From Stenotrophomonas sp. MYb238 (lineage in GTDB: Bacteria > Pseudomonadota > Gammaproteobacteria > Xanthomonadales > Xanthomonadaceae): 64,000 nt of DNA. Below the pieces are notes generated by a model. It was given only the letters and a program-made list of their open reading frames with translations. It did no database searches and had not been told where the DNA came from. Position numbers and translations under genes: made by a program. Shown piece by piece: positions 53,698 to 64,000 of the stretch (positions are counted from its first letter, which is position 1; the number at the start of each line of letters is the position of its first letter). The DNA is taken from the NCBI RefSeq assembly GCF_009496535.1, contig NZ_WIDL01000008.1, forward strand, positions 62,001 to 126,000, in the 5' to 3' direction.

Positions 53698-53742
53698 GCA
53701 TCGCCGCTTCGCGGCGATGCCGCCCCCTTGACTCAAGGGGGC
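53698..53742 (-). other. Double hairpin in the sucC-sucD gap
   Basis: Two perfect adjacent stems: GCATCGCCGC/GCGGCGATGC (loop TTC, 53698-53720) and GCCCCCTTG/CAAGGGGGC (loop ACT, 53722-53742). Without T-runs they are more likely RNA processing or stability signals that set the sucC:sucD ratio than terminators. Confidence 0.7.
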
Positions 53743-53780
53743 TGGAGAAGCGCAGCCCGGTGCCCCGAAACAGGGAATGA

Positions 53781-54953
<1,173 letters not shown>

Positions 54954-55034
54954 GTGTCACCGTGGGAATGGGAACAACCGCCACGAGTCCACAGGGCCAT
55001 CGGATGGCCTTCCTGCAGGGCGGGCGGGCCCACC

Positions 55035-55063
55035 ATTGTCGCCGACCGCGGCCCGCGGCGCAA
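55035..55063 (-). promoter_or_regulatory. Promoter of sucCD
   Basis: On the minus strand TTGCGC (55063-55058), 17-bp spacer, GACAAT (55040-55035). The resulting leader would be about 75 nt. Its -35 directly abuts the U-tract of an upstream terminator. Confidence 0.6.
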
Positions 55064-55082
55064 AAAAACCGCCAGGAGCGGT
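55062..55082 (-). terminator. Rho-independent terminator upstream of the sucC promoter
   Basis: ACCGC-TCCTG-GCGGT followed by seven T on the minus strand. No minus-strand gene lies upstream, so it would stop antisense transcription coming out of pilS before sucC, or act as a leader attenuator if a promoter exists further upstream. Confidence 0.75.
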
Positions 55083-55286
55083 CTTTGACATCGCTTACAG
55101 ATGGTCTGCAGGGTTTCCCCCAGTGATCGCGGAAACACAGCAAAGGCCTGCCCGGAACCACGGGAGGGGCGGAATCGCGCGCCATTTCAGCCACTTAACG
55201 ACCTTGGCGCAGGGACCGCCGGCAACCCGCGGCGGCTCCCGCCGGCACCTATACTCCGTCCTGCCGCCCGCCGCCGGAGCCCGCGC

Positions 55287-56900
55287 TTGCCCTCCCGTTC
55301 CTCGCTGATCGACCGCATCGAATCGATACCGCGGCGCGAGCTGTACTTCTTCGCGCTGTACCGGGTGCTGATCGCCAGCCTGATTGCGGCGCTGGTATTC
55401 AGCCCGTTGAGCGGGCTGATGAGCGAAGCCCACCATCCGCTGCTGGCGCGCGCCGTGTCCGTCGGCTACCTGCCGATCGCGCTGGGCCTGCTGGTGTGGG
55501 GCCGCAACGAGCGCTGGCTGCAGCCGCTGGTGTTCTGGGGCGCGGTGGCCGACATCCTCGCCGCCACCCTGCTCACCCACGCGCTGCCCGGCGCCAGCGC
55601 CGGCATCTCGATGACGCTGCTGTTCAACATTTCCGCCGCGGCCATGCTGCTGCCGCTCTCGCGCGGCATGCTGGTGGCGGTGGTGGCCAGCCTGGCCACG
55701 GTGGCCGAGTTCGCCTGGCGCGAGATCGAGGGCGGGGACAGCACGCGCACCCTCGCCGAGCTGGCGATGTTCATCACCAGCTACCTCGCCCTGGCCTGGA
55801 TCAGCTACCAGATCGGCAACCGCGCCCGCCGCAACCAGCAGCTGGCCGAACGGCGCGGCGCCGAGGTCGCCAACCTGTTCGAGATCAACGAACTGATCAT
55901 CCGCCGCATGCGCACCGGCGTGCTGGCGGTCGACGGCGGCGGCCGGATCGCGCTGGCCAACGAGGCCGCGGCCGCGCTGCTGGGCGAGGCCGGCGACGGG
56001 CTGGCCGGCGGCGAGGCGCGGCTGGCGCAGGTCGCGCCCGAACTGGCGCGGCGCCTGCAGCGCTGGCGCAACGGCATGAACGAGGAGGAGCTGCCGCTGC
56101 GCCTGGCCGGCGACCTGCCCGAGGTACTGCCGCGCTTCGTGCGCATGCTTGCCGGCAGCGACCAGACCCTGGTGTTCCTGGACGACACCAGCGTGGTCTC
56201 GCGCCGCGCCGAATCGCTGACCCTGTCCACCTTGGGCCGGTTCTCGGCCAGCCTCGCCCACGAGATCCGCAACCCGCTGGCCGCGATCAACTACGCCACG
56301 CAGCTGCTGGAGGAATCCAGCGACCTGGGCGATGCCGACCGCCGCCTGCTGCAGATCATCCACCAGCAATGCCAGCGCACCAACGGCATCGTCGAGAGCG
56401 TGCTGGCGCTGGCCCGCCGCGAGCGCGCCAGCCCGGAAAACCTGGACCTGGCCAGCTTCGTGCGCCGCTTCGTGCTGGAGTACCGGCAGACGCTGTCCAC
56501 CGAGACCGACGACGTGGAATCCATCATCCGCGAATCCTCGGTGCCGGCGCTGATGGACCCGCGCCACCTGCACCAGGTATTGACCGCGCTGGTGCACAAC
56601 GCGCTCAAGTACGGGCGCACGGGCGACGAGCCGGCGCGGGTGCGCATCCGCGTCGCGTCGGCCGGGCGCCATGCGGTGATCGACGTGATCGACCGTGGCC
56701 CCGGCATCCCCGAAGCCGTCGCCGCGCAGCTGTTCCGGCCGTTCTACACCACGTCCGAACACGGCACCGGCCTGGGCCTGTACATCGCCCGCGAGCTGTG
56801 CCGGGCCAACCAGGCGCAGCTGGACTACATCGCCGTGCCCACGCGCGGGGCCTGCTTCCGCATCGTCATGGCGGCGCCGCACGGCGCCTTCGCCGCCTGA
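55287..56900 (+). CDS. pilS: Type IV pilus sensor histidine kinase PilS
   Basis: 537 residues with a TTG start preceded by CCGGAGC. Six TM helices in residues about 20-185, PAS-like linker (NELIIRRMRTGVLAVDGGGRIALANEAAAALLG), H-box LGRFSASLAHEIRNPLAAINYATQLLEES, N-box ALVHNALKYGR and G-boxes DRGPGIPEA and HGTGLGLYIA. PilS senses pilin in the membrane and phosphorylates PilR. The TTG start removes an unlikely 60-residue upstream extension; it is divergent from sucC, the usual arrangement in Xanthomonadaceae. A -10-like TATACT lies at 55250-55255. Confidence 0.94.
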   Translation: MPSRSSLIDRIESIPRRELYFFALYRVLIASLIAALVFSPLSGLMSEAHHPLLARAVSVGYLPIALGLLVWGRNERWLQPLVFWGAVADILAATLLTHALPGASAGISMTLLFNISAAAMLLPLSRGMLVAVVASLATVAEFAWREIEGGDSTRTLAELAMFITSYLALAWISYQIGNRARRNQQLAERRGAEVANLFEINELIIRRMRTGVLAVDGGGRIALANEAAAALLGEAGDGLAGGEARLAQVAPELARRLQRWRNGMNEEELPLRLAGDLPEVLPRFVRMLAGSDQTLVFLDDTSVVSRRAESLTLSTLGRFSASLAHEIRNPLAAINYATQLLEESSDLGDADRRLLQIIHQQCQRTNGIVESVLALARRERASPENLDLASFVRRFVLEYRQTLSTETDDVESIIRESSVPALMDPRHLHQVLTALVHNALKYGRTGDEPARVRIRVASAGRHAVIDVIDRGPGIPEAVAAQLFRPFYTTSEHGTGLGLYIARELCRANQAQLDYIAVPTRGACFRIVMAAPHGAFAA

Positions 56901-56961
56901 TCCGCCGTGCACGAAGGGCGGAAGGTGACGTCCGGCGGCGTACTCGGCTATCGTTTTCGGC

Positions 56962-58332
<1,371 letters not shown>

Positions 58333-58366
58333 CGCGTGGATCCCCCCCGAACCGAGGGGGATACAA

Positions 58367-58962
58367 CGAATCAGCCCCCCTCTCCCTCCGGGAGAGGGGC
58401 TGGGGTGAGGGTAAGAGCGAAGCCTCATGCAGCCGGGTATCGCAGGGGCTGCACCCACCCTTCATCCGCCTCTTCGGGGCACCTTCTCCCGCAGGGAGAA
58501 GGGATGCACGGCGCCGAGCGAGCCCCTCTCCCTGCGGGAGAGGGGTTGGGGTGAGGGCAAGGGCGAAGCCTCATCCGGCCGGGCATCGCAAGGCTTCGCC
58601 CCGCCCTCATCCGCCCCTTCGGGGCACCTTCTCCCGCAGGGAGAAGGGAGGCACGGCGCCCAACGAGCCCCCCTCCCTGCGGGAGAAGGGTTGGGGCGAG
58701 GGCAAGGGCGAAGCCTCATCCGGCCGGGCATCGCAAGGCGTCGCCCTACCCTCATCCGCTCCTTCGGGGCGCCTTCTCCCGCAGGGAGAAGGGAAGGGCG
58801 GAGCCCAACGAGTCCCTCTCCCTGCGGGAGAGGGGTTGGGGTGAGGGTAAGGGCGAAGCCTCATGCGGCCGGGCGAGGCCTCATGCAGCCGGGCAACGCA
58901 AGGCTTCGCCTAGCCCTCATCCGCCCTTAGGGCACCTTCTCCCGCAGGGAGAAGGAAATACC
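58367..58962. repeat. Tandem block of about 145-bp palindromic repeats
   Basis: TCTCCCTGCGGGAGAGGGGTTGGGG-type hairpins recur with starts at 58381, 58528, about 58672 and 58817 (steps of 144-147 bp). Each unit also carries AAGGGCGAAGCCTCAT, GGCCGGGCATCGCAAGG, CCCTCATCCG and CACCTTCTCCCGCAGGGAGAAGG. Three full units plus partial ends fill the 630 bp between pilR and the convergent kinase gene. Open frames across the block are artefacts. Confidence 0.93.
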
Positions 58963-58963
58963 C

Positions 58964-60895
58964 CTACGACACTTCCGGCGACTGGGTCTCCGGCCGCTCG
59001 GGAGCCTGGCGCGGAATGTGCAGCGTGAAACAGGTACCCACCGGGCCGTTGCCCGGATCGCCCACGCGGCGGCTGCGCACCTCGATCCTTCCGCCCAGCA
59101 CCTCGGTCACGATCTGGTGGACGATGTGCAGGCCCAGGCCGGTGCCGCCGCGGTTGCGCGCCGTCGTATAGAACGGTTCGAAGATGCGCGGCAGGTGCTC
59201 CGGCGCGATGCCGCCGCCATCGTCGGCCACCTCGATGCGCACCCAGGCGTCGCCGTCGCGGCGCGCCGACAGGCGGATCCGCCCCTCGCCGTCGCCGGGA
59301 AACGCGTGCAGCAGGGCGTTGTTGAGCAGGTTGGCCACCACCTGCTCCAGCGGCCCCGGGTAGGTCTCCATGGCGATGCCCGGTTCCAGGTCCAGTTCGA
59401 GCGCGATGCCGTCGACCGGTCCGCCGCGGCGCAGGCGCGGGTCGGCGTCGAGCAGCACCTCGGCCAGTTCGAAACGCCGGCGTTCCAGCGAAGCCCGGTC
59501 CACCGCCACCTGCTTGAAGCGCTGCACCAGCGCCGCGGTACGCCGCAGTTCGCCGTCGGCCAGCGTACAGGCCCCGCCCGCCTCGGCGAGGAAGCCATCC
59601 AGCTCGGAGCGGCGCAGCCCCGCCTGCACCTGTACCTGCAACCGCGCGATGCCGTCGCGCAGCGTGCCCAGCGCCAGCTGCGCGCTGGCCAGCGGCGTGT
59701 TCATCTCGTGCGCGACGCCGGCCACCATCAGCCCCAGGGAGGACAGGCGCTCGGCCCTGGCCAGTTCCTGCTGCGCCGCCTGCAGGTGTTCGTTGGCCAG
59801 CGCCAGCGCCTCGTTGCTGTCGCGCAGGCGCTGCATGTAGGCCAGTTCGCGCGCCAGGCCGCGCGCCTGCCCCAGCACCACCCACAGCACCAGCACGCCG
59901 CCCAGCAGCGCCAGGCCGCCGAGCACGGCCTTCCAGCGCGCGGCCGGCGGCCGCGAACGGTGCACCAGCAGCCGCAGCTGTCCCAGCGTTGGATCGGCGT
60001 GGGCCAGCAGGTCGCCTTCGGTGCCGCGCCATGCCGCCTGCAGGGTGGAGAAACTCCAGTCGTGCCAGTCGCCCGAGGGCCGGCGCTGCATCGCCGCCCA
60101 CAGCGCCGGATCGAAATTGGCCACGGTGTGGTCGGCGCGGTCCAGCTGCCATCCCCAGGCATCGTCGGGCGCGGGCGCCAGCAGCCAGTAGCCCTGCGGA
60201 TGGACCAGGTACAGGCTGAAACCCGACTGCGCCGCGCGTTCGCGCAGGCGCTCCAGCAGCACGTTGCCGTGCAGGTTGACCACGGCCACGCCGGTGCTGC
60301 CGTCGGCCAGCATGAACGGCGAGGAGGCGCGCAGGGTCGGCCGCAGCGGCTGTTCGATGCGCCCGTTCTCGACGTTGAGATCCAGCGGCGAGAGATGGAT
60401 CTGGCCCGGCAGCAGGTGCAGCGCATTCTCGAAGAACGGCCGGCCGCGCTTGTCCTGCAGCGCGCGGCCGGGCACGCGGTGGATGCTGCCCGCATCCTGG
60501 TCCACGCGCAGGCGCTCCTGCCCGGCGGCATCCATCCAGCGCACCTTGTGGTAGTCGCGCCCGGCCATCAGGAAGCTGGTGTAGGTATCCAGCAGCTGCG
60601 CCTGCGAACCGGTCTCCAGCAGGCGCGGAGTCAGGAAGGCGAGAAACCGGGTGTCGTCGCGCAACCGTCCCAGCCGGCGCAGCATCGACTGCGCCGCGTT
60701 GTCCACCACGTCGTGCGCGGCCTGGCGTTCGGGCAGGCGCACGGCGCGGTCCATTTCGTACCAGAGCACCGGCAGCGCGGTCAGCAGGCCCAGCAGCCAG
60801 GGCGCGGCGATCAGCGTCACCCGCCACGGATGCGCGCGCAGCGCCGCCCAGGCCTCCTGCCAGCGCAGCCGCGGGGCCTGCCACAGCCGGCGCAT
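58964..60895 (-). CDS. Membrane sensor histidine kinase with extracytoplasmic CACHE-like domain
   Basis: 643 residues. TM1 near 25-45 (VTLIAAPWLLGLLTALPVLWYEM), a periplasmic domain of about 280 residues (RDYHKVRWMDAAGQERLRVDQDAGSIHRVPGRALQDKRGRPFF resembles dCACHE), TM2 near 325-345, a short coiled coil, HisKA with GLMVAGVAHEMNTPLASAQLALG, and HATPase motifs NLLNNALLHAFPGDGEG, ADDGGGIAPEH and GGTGLGLHIVHQIV. It starts 4 bp after the REC-EAL protein's stop, so both form an operon, and that protein is the likely phosphorylation target. Ligand unknown. Confidence 0.92.
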   Translation of the reverse strand: MRRLWQAPRLRWQEAWAALRAHPWRVTLIAAPWLLGLLTALPVLWYEMDRAVRLPERQAAHDVVDNAAQSMLRRLGRLRDDTRFLAFLTPRLLETGSQAQLLDTYTSFLMAGRDYHKVRWMDAAGQERLRVDQDAGSIHRVPGRALQDKRGRPFFENALHLLPGQIHLSPLDLNVENGRIEQPLRPTLRASSPFMLADGSTGVAVVNLHGNVLLERLRERAAQSGFSLYLVHPQGYWLLAPAPDDAWGWQLDRADHTVANFDPALWAAMQRRPSGDWHDWSFSTLQAAWRGTEGDLLAHADPTLGQLRLLVHRSRPPAARWKAVLGGLALLGGVLVLWVVLGQARGLARELAYMQRLRDSNEALALANEHLQAAQQELARAERLSSLGLMVAGVAHEMNTPLASAQLALGTLRDGIARLQVQVQAGLRRSELDGFLAEAGGACTLADGELRRTAALVQRFKQVAVDRASLERRRFELAEVLLDADPRLRRGGPVDGIALELDLEPGIAMETYPGPLEQVVANLLNNALLHAFPGDGEGRIRLSARRDGDAWVRIEVADDGGGIAPEHLPRIFEPFYTTARNRGGTGLGLHIVHQIVTEVLGGRIEVRSRRVGDPGNGPVGTCFTLHIPRQAPERPETQSPEVS

Positions 60896-60899
60896 GCGC

Positions 60900-63131
60900 T
60901 CAGCCCTGCCCGCGCAGGCGCGCGATGAAATCCTCCACGGGCTCGGGGCGCGCGAACAGGTAACCCTGCGCGCAGGGGCATTCGTGGCGCCGCAGCCATT
61001 CGACCTGGGCCGCGGTTTCCACGCCCTCGGCCACGATGTCCAGGCCGAGCCGGCGGCCCAGCGCGATGATCATGTCCGCCACGTTCGCCCCGCCCGCCTC
61101 GTCGCCGATGCCGACGCCGGCGGTGAACTGGCGGTCCAGCTTGAGCCGGGTCACCGGCAGCGAATGCACGTAGCGCAGCGACGAATAGCCGGTCCCAAAG
61201 TCGTCCACGGCGATGCCGAACCCCAGCCGCCGCAGGCGCGCCAGCAGCTCGCGGCCGTCCTGGTAGTCGCTCATCACCGCACCTTCGGTGATCTCGATCT
61301 CCATCCGCCGCGGCTCGATGCCATGCCGCGCCACCGTCGCGGCCAGTTCCTCGATGAACTCGCGGCGGCGCAGCTGCAGCGGCGATACGTTGACCGAGAC
61401 CGGGACGTCCGGGAAGCCGGCCCGTTCCATCGCCCGCAACGCGTCGCAGACCAGCTCGATCACGCGTCCGCCCAGCGGCACGATCAGGCCGCTGGCCTCG
61501 GCGACCGGGATGAAGCTGGCCGGCGACATCGGCCGCCCATCCTCGCTCCAGCGCGCCAGCGCCTCGGCACCGACGATGGCGCCGCTTTCCAGGTCGACCT
61601 GCGCCTGCAGCACGATGCCGATGCGGTCCTCGCGCAGCGCGCGGTACAGCGCGCGCGATTCCAGGAAACGGCGCAGGTTCTCCTGCTCGCTCTCGATCTG
61701 GTACTCGGCCACGCCATGGCCACCGCTGGCGCGTATCCGGTTCACCAGCAGCAGGCCGGCCGCCAGCGCGCCGCCGGCGCCGCCGCGGTATTCGTCCAGG
61801 TCCACGCGGGCCGCGTCGACGCGCAGGAAGGGCAGTTCGCCGGCGTCCTCGCTCTGCTCCAGCGCGTCGACCGGATCGGCGGCCAGCCACCGCGACGGCC
61901 CGAGCACGGCGAAGGTGCCCTCGTGCAGGCGCGCGATGCGGCACGGCGGCGGGTACATCTGCGCCAGCCGTTCGGCCATGCGCTGCAGCAGCAGGTCGCC
62001 CTGCTCCGGGCCCAGCGCCAGGCTGCCGTCGGTGTATTGCCCCAGGTCGACCACCAGCAGGCTCTGCCCGCAGGGCCGCGGCTGCTCCAGCACCTGCCGC
62101 AGGTCGCGGCGCAGCGCATTGCCGTTGGGGATGTCCAGCAGGCTGTCGCGGTAGGCGACCCGGTCCAGCCGCGCCGCCAGGTCGACGTTGACCAGGCCGG
62201 CGTTGGCATGGGTGACGAACACCTGCAGCAGTTCGTGTTCCTCGGCATCGAGCGAGCGCTCGGTCGCCAGGTAGACCGCCATCGGCGGTACCGTGCCGTC
62301 GCCGTCGAGGTACAGCACCTGGCTGGACGGCATGCCGATGCTGGAACGGCGGGAGAACGCGTCCACCAGCAGGTCGCGGACCATCGGGTCGGCGATGTCC
62401 TGCACGGTGCGGCCTTCCTGCGCCTCGAAGCAACCATCGGCCGCGGTCACCACGGCGTCCTCGGCGGGCGTGTCGGCCGAGCCGTCGTGCACGCACACCA
62501 TGCCGTCGAGCGGGACTTCCAGCAGCGCGGCCAGCTCGCGCAGCAGCTGCCGCGAGAAACCGTCCGGGTCGCGCAGCCCGGCCAGGCGGCTGCCGGCCTG
62601 CACGATGTGCTGCAGCCCGCGCTTGGCGCGCGCCAGCGCGTGGATCTCGCTCCAGGTGCGCAGCGAACCGGTGACGATGCCCTGCAGCCGTTCGCGGTAG
62701 AGATCGGTCTTGAGCCAGTATTCGCTGATGTCCAGCTGCTGCAGCGTCTTGCGCAGCGGCGCCATGCCGGGCTGGCCGGTGATCAGCACGATGCGCACTT
62801 CGGAATTGCCCAGCTGTTCGCGCACTGCGCGCACCAGCTGCAGGCCGGCGTCGTCGGTTTCCATCACCACGTCCAGCAGGATCGCGGAAATGCCGGGGTT
62901 GTCCTCCAGCACCTGGCGGGCTTCGCCGGACGAGGATGCGGTCAGCAGCCGCAGCGGGCTTTCGTTGAAGCGGAAATCGGACAGCGCCATGCGCAGCGAC
63001 TGCTGGAAACCCGGATCGTCATCGACGCTCAACACGGTGAAAGGCGTGCTGTCCGGCGGCTGGCCGCCGTCGGCCAGTTCCTGGCGGAACTCGAACATCC
63101 TGTCGTCGCCCGACCATGCGCTACCGCTCAT
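60900..63131 (-). CDS. Response regulator with DUF3369, degenerate GGDEF and EAL domains
   Basis: 743 residues. REC domain (VLSVDDDPGFQQSLRMAL; ILLDVVMETDDAGLQLV), DUF3369 (about 190-350), a GGDEF-like domain in which the motif has become HEGTF, so no cyclase activity is expected, and an intact EAL domain: QAQVDLESGAIVGAEALARW, VSVNVSPLQL, EITEGAVM, DDFGTGYSSL, LKLDRQF, VAEGVET. It should hydrolyse cyclic di-GMP under control of phosphorylation. ATG at 63131 with GGGGGAAAGGGG upstream. Next to pilB, suggesting c-di-GMP control of type IV pili. Confidence 0.93.
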   Translation of the reverse strand: MSGSAWSGDDRMFEFRQELADGGQPPDSTPFTVLSVDDDPGFQQSLRMALSDFRFNESPLRLLTASSSGEARQVLEDNPGISAILLDVVMETDDAGLQLVRAVREQLGNSEVRIVLITGQPGMAPLRKTLQQLDISEYWLKTDLYRERLQGIVTGSLRTWSEIHALARAKRGLQHIVQAGSRLAGLRDPDGFSRQLLRELAALLEVPLDGMVCVHDGSADTPAEDAVVTAADGCFEAQEGRTVQDIADPMVRDLLVDAFSRRSSIGMPSSQVLYLDGDGTVPPMAVYLATERSLDAEEHELLQVFVTHANAGLVNVDLAARLDRVAYRDSLLDIPNGNALRRDLRQVLEQPRPCGQSLLVVDLGQYTDGSLALGPEQGDLLLQRMAERLAQMYPPPCRIARLHEGTFAVLGPSRWLAADPVDALEQSEDAGELPFLRVDAARVDLDEYRGGAGGALAAGLLLVNRIRASGGHGVAEYQIESEQENLRRFLESRALYRALREDRIGIVLQAQVDLESGAIVGAEALARWSEDGRPMSPASFIPVAEASGLIVPLGGRVIELVCDALRAMERAGFPDVPVSVNVSPLQLRRREFIEELAATVARHGIEPRRMEIEITEGAVMSDYQDGRELLARLRRLGFGIAVDDFGTGYSSLRYVHSLPVTRLKLDRQFTAGVGIGDEAGGANVADMIIALGRRLGLDIVAEGVETAAQVEWLRRHECPCAQGYLFARPEPVEDFIARLRGQG

Positions 63132-63361
63132 GCCCCTTTCCCCCAGACCCGGCTGTACTGGACCGACACGTGCCACGCCAGCCTAGCGCAATCATGCCCG
63201 GCGGTCGAACTGCCTCTGCCTGCCCCTCTGGTGGTGTATCGGCCTTCGGAGGCCGCGCTTGAGCGAGGCACACCCGGCGTTCCGCGGCGCAGCCGTCGCC
63301 CGTCGGCGTGCCGGAAGATGCGCCAGCGCGCCGCACCGGCGCCTCCACGCACGCACAGTCA

Positions 63362-63385
63362 GTACGCCTGCCGCAACAGGCGTAC
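63362..63385 (-). terminator. Hairpin downstream of pilB
   Basis: Perfect 9-bp stem GTACGCCTG / CAGGCGTAC with 6-nt loop, 15 bp after the pilB stop on the minus strand. No U-tract. The remaining 230 bp before the REC-EAL gene (63132-63361) carry no recognisable element. Confidence 0.5.
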
Positions 63386-63399
63386 GGTGCGGCGGCGAC

Positions 63400-64000
63400 T
63401 CAGTCCTTGGTGACGCGGTTGATCTCGGTCAGGCTGGTGATGCCCTGCGCTGCCTTGAGCAGGGCCGACTGGCGCAGGTCGTTGACGCCGATCTTCTGCG
63501 CGGCCTCGGCGATGTCCAGCGCGTTGCCGCCCTGCAGCACGATCGTGGCGATCTCGTCGGTCATCGGCATCACCTGGTAGATGCCGGTACGCCCCTTGTA
63601 GCCTTCGGTGCACTCCTCGCAACCGACCGGTTCGTAGAGCTGGATGCCCTTGTCGATCTGCGCCTGGGTGAAGCCTTCGGCCAGCAGCGCGTTGGCCGGC
63701 AGCTCGGCGCGGCGCTTGCACTGGCCGCACAGCCGCCGCGCCAGGCGCTGGGCGATGACCAGGGTGACCGAGGAGGTGATGTTGTACGGGGCGATGCCCA
63801 TGTTCATCAGGCGCGCGATGGTCTGCGGCGCGTCGTTGGTATGCAGCGTCGACAGCACCATGTGGCCGGTCTGCGCCGCCTTGATGGCAATCTCGGCCGT
63901 CTCCAGGTCACGGATTTCGCCGACCATGATCACGTCCGGGTCCTGGCGCAGGAACGAACGCAGCGCCGCGGCGAAGGTCATGCCGCGCTTGTTGTTCTGC
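63400..64000 (-). CDS. pilB: Type IV pilus extension ATPase PilB, C-terminal part (runs off right edge)
   Basis: About the last 199 residues. The frame is open through base 64000 ([64 protein letters not shown]: Asp box, Walker B and His box of secretion ATPases). A tetracysteine zinc site is visible (LCGQCKRR and [18 protein letters not shown]), followed by the conserved C terminus [14 protein letters not shown]. PilB powers pilus assembly at the inner membrane. Walker A and the N-terminal c-di-GMP/MshEN-type domain are outside the window. Confidence 0.96.
   Translation of the reverse strand, partial: QNNKRGMTFAAALRSFLRQDPDVIMVGEIRDLETAEIAIKAAQTGHMVLSTLHTNDAPQTIARLMNMGIAPYNITSSVTLVIAQRLARRLCGQCKRRAELPANALLAEGFTQAQIDKGIQLYEPVGCEECTEGYKGRTGIYQVMPMTDEIATIVLQGGNALDIAEAAQKIGVNDLRQSALLKAAQGITSLTEINRVTKD

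Noticed and set aside
55085-55113. TTGACA hexamer as pilS promoter
   Set aside because: No -10-like hexamer lies 16-18 bp downstream, so it was not called a promoter.

Overview
The window is high-GC DNA from the chromosome of a gammaproteobacterium of the family Xanthomonadaceae (Xanthomonas, Stenotrophomonas, Pseudoxanthomonas or Luteimonas type; the genus cannot be fixed from sequence alone). The evidence is the gene order pilB / pilSR / sucCD, the SUF operon with its Rrf2 regulator, a lysine-tailed HU protein, several TonB-dependent receptors and very many short palindromic REP elements beginning GTAGGAGCG. Nearly all of it reads as core genome. I see no phage, insertion sequence, CRISPR array, rRNA or tRNA.

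Layout. 1-4.5 kb: the start of an amidohydrolase cut by the window edge, envelope and stress genes (glycine-zipper protein, OsmC), a lysine-rich HU-like protein and a bacterial SET-domain methyltransferase. 4.6-11.4 kb: SUF iron-sulfur operon (regulator, sufB, an unexpected LprI-like gene, sufC, sufD, sufS, acetyltransferase, Rieske ferredoxin). 11.4-23.2 kb: iron-uptake island with a Fiu-like receptor plus PiuC/YbiX hydroxylase, a second receptor, and a five-gene membrane/periplasm reductase module (PepSY-TM, DUF2271, DUF4198, ApbE, membrane flavodoxin-FNR reductase). Fur-like sites precede the transcription units. 23.2-24.5 kb: a duplicated non-coding repeat and HutD/Ves.

24.6-38.2 kb: a probable 3-hydroxybutyrate (PHB oligomer) utilisation region: oligomer hydrolase, 3-hydroxybutyrate dehydrogenase, a NarL-type response regulator, an SSS-PAS-hybrid histidine kinase (CrbS/CrbR-like pair), a TonB-dependent receptor and a GntP-family permease. 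A 20-bp motif, identical at 15 positions, lies at the same distance from a possible -10 box in both divergent promoters, which ties the two halves together. Inside this region sits a BigR-type sulfide/persulfide operon (ArsR sensor with two cysteines, persulfide-dioxygenase-like hydrolase, two YeeE/YedE half-transporters) and a 96-bp tandem REP array.

38.4-45.8 kb: two L,D-transpeptidases, comEA followed by a GGA-rich hairpin RNA that looks like a CsrA/RsmA-sequestering element, an M20 dipeptidase, a small stress membrane protein, the amgK-murU cell-wall recycling pair and hda. 45.8-52.6 kb: perM and a DUF2066 gene divergent from purM ... purN, and two tandem DUF3108 proteins. 52.7-64 kb: sucCD divergent from the type IV pilus regulators pilSR, a block of about 145-bp repeats, a CACHE-like histidine kinase next to a REC-DUF3369-GGDEF*-EAL protein, and the C-terminal part of the pilus ATPase PilB, cut by the right edge.

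The observations I would follow first are the shared promoter motif of the 3-hydroxybutyrate region, the comEA-linked Rsm-like RNA with a GacA-box-like palindrome upstream, and the compensatory base changes among the REP hairpins.
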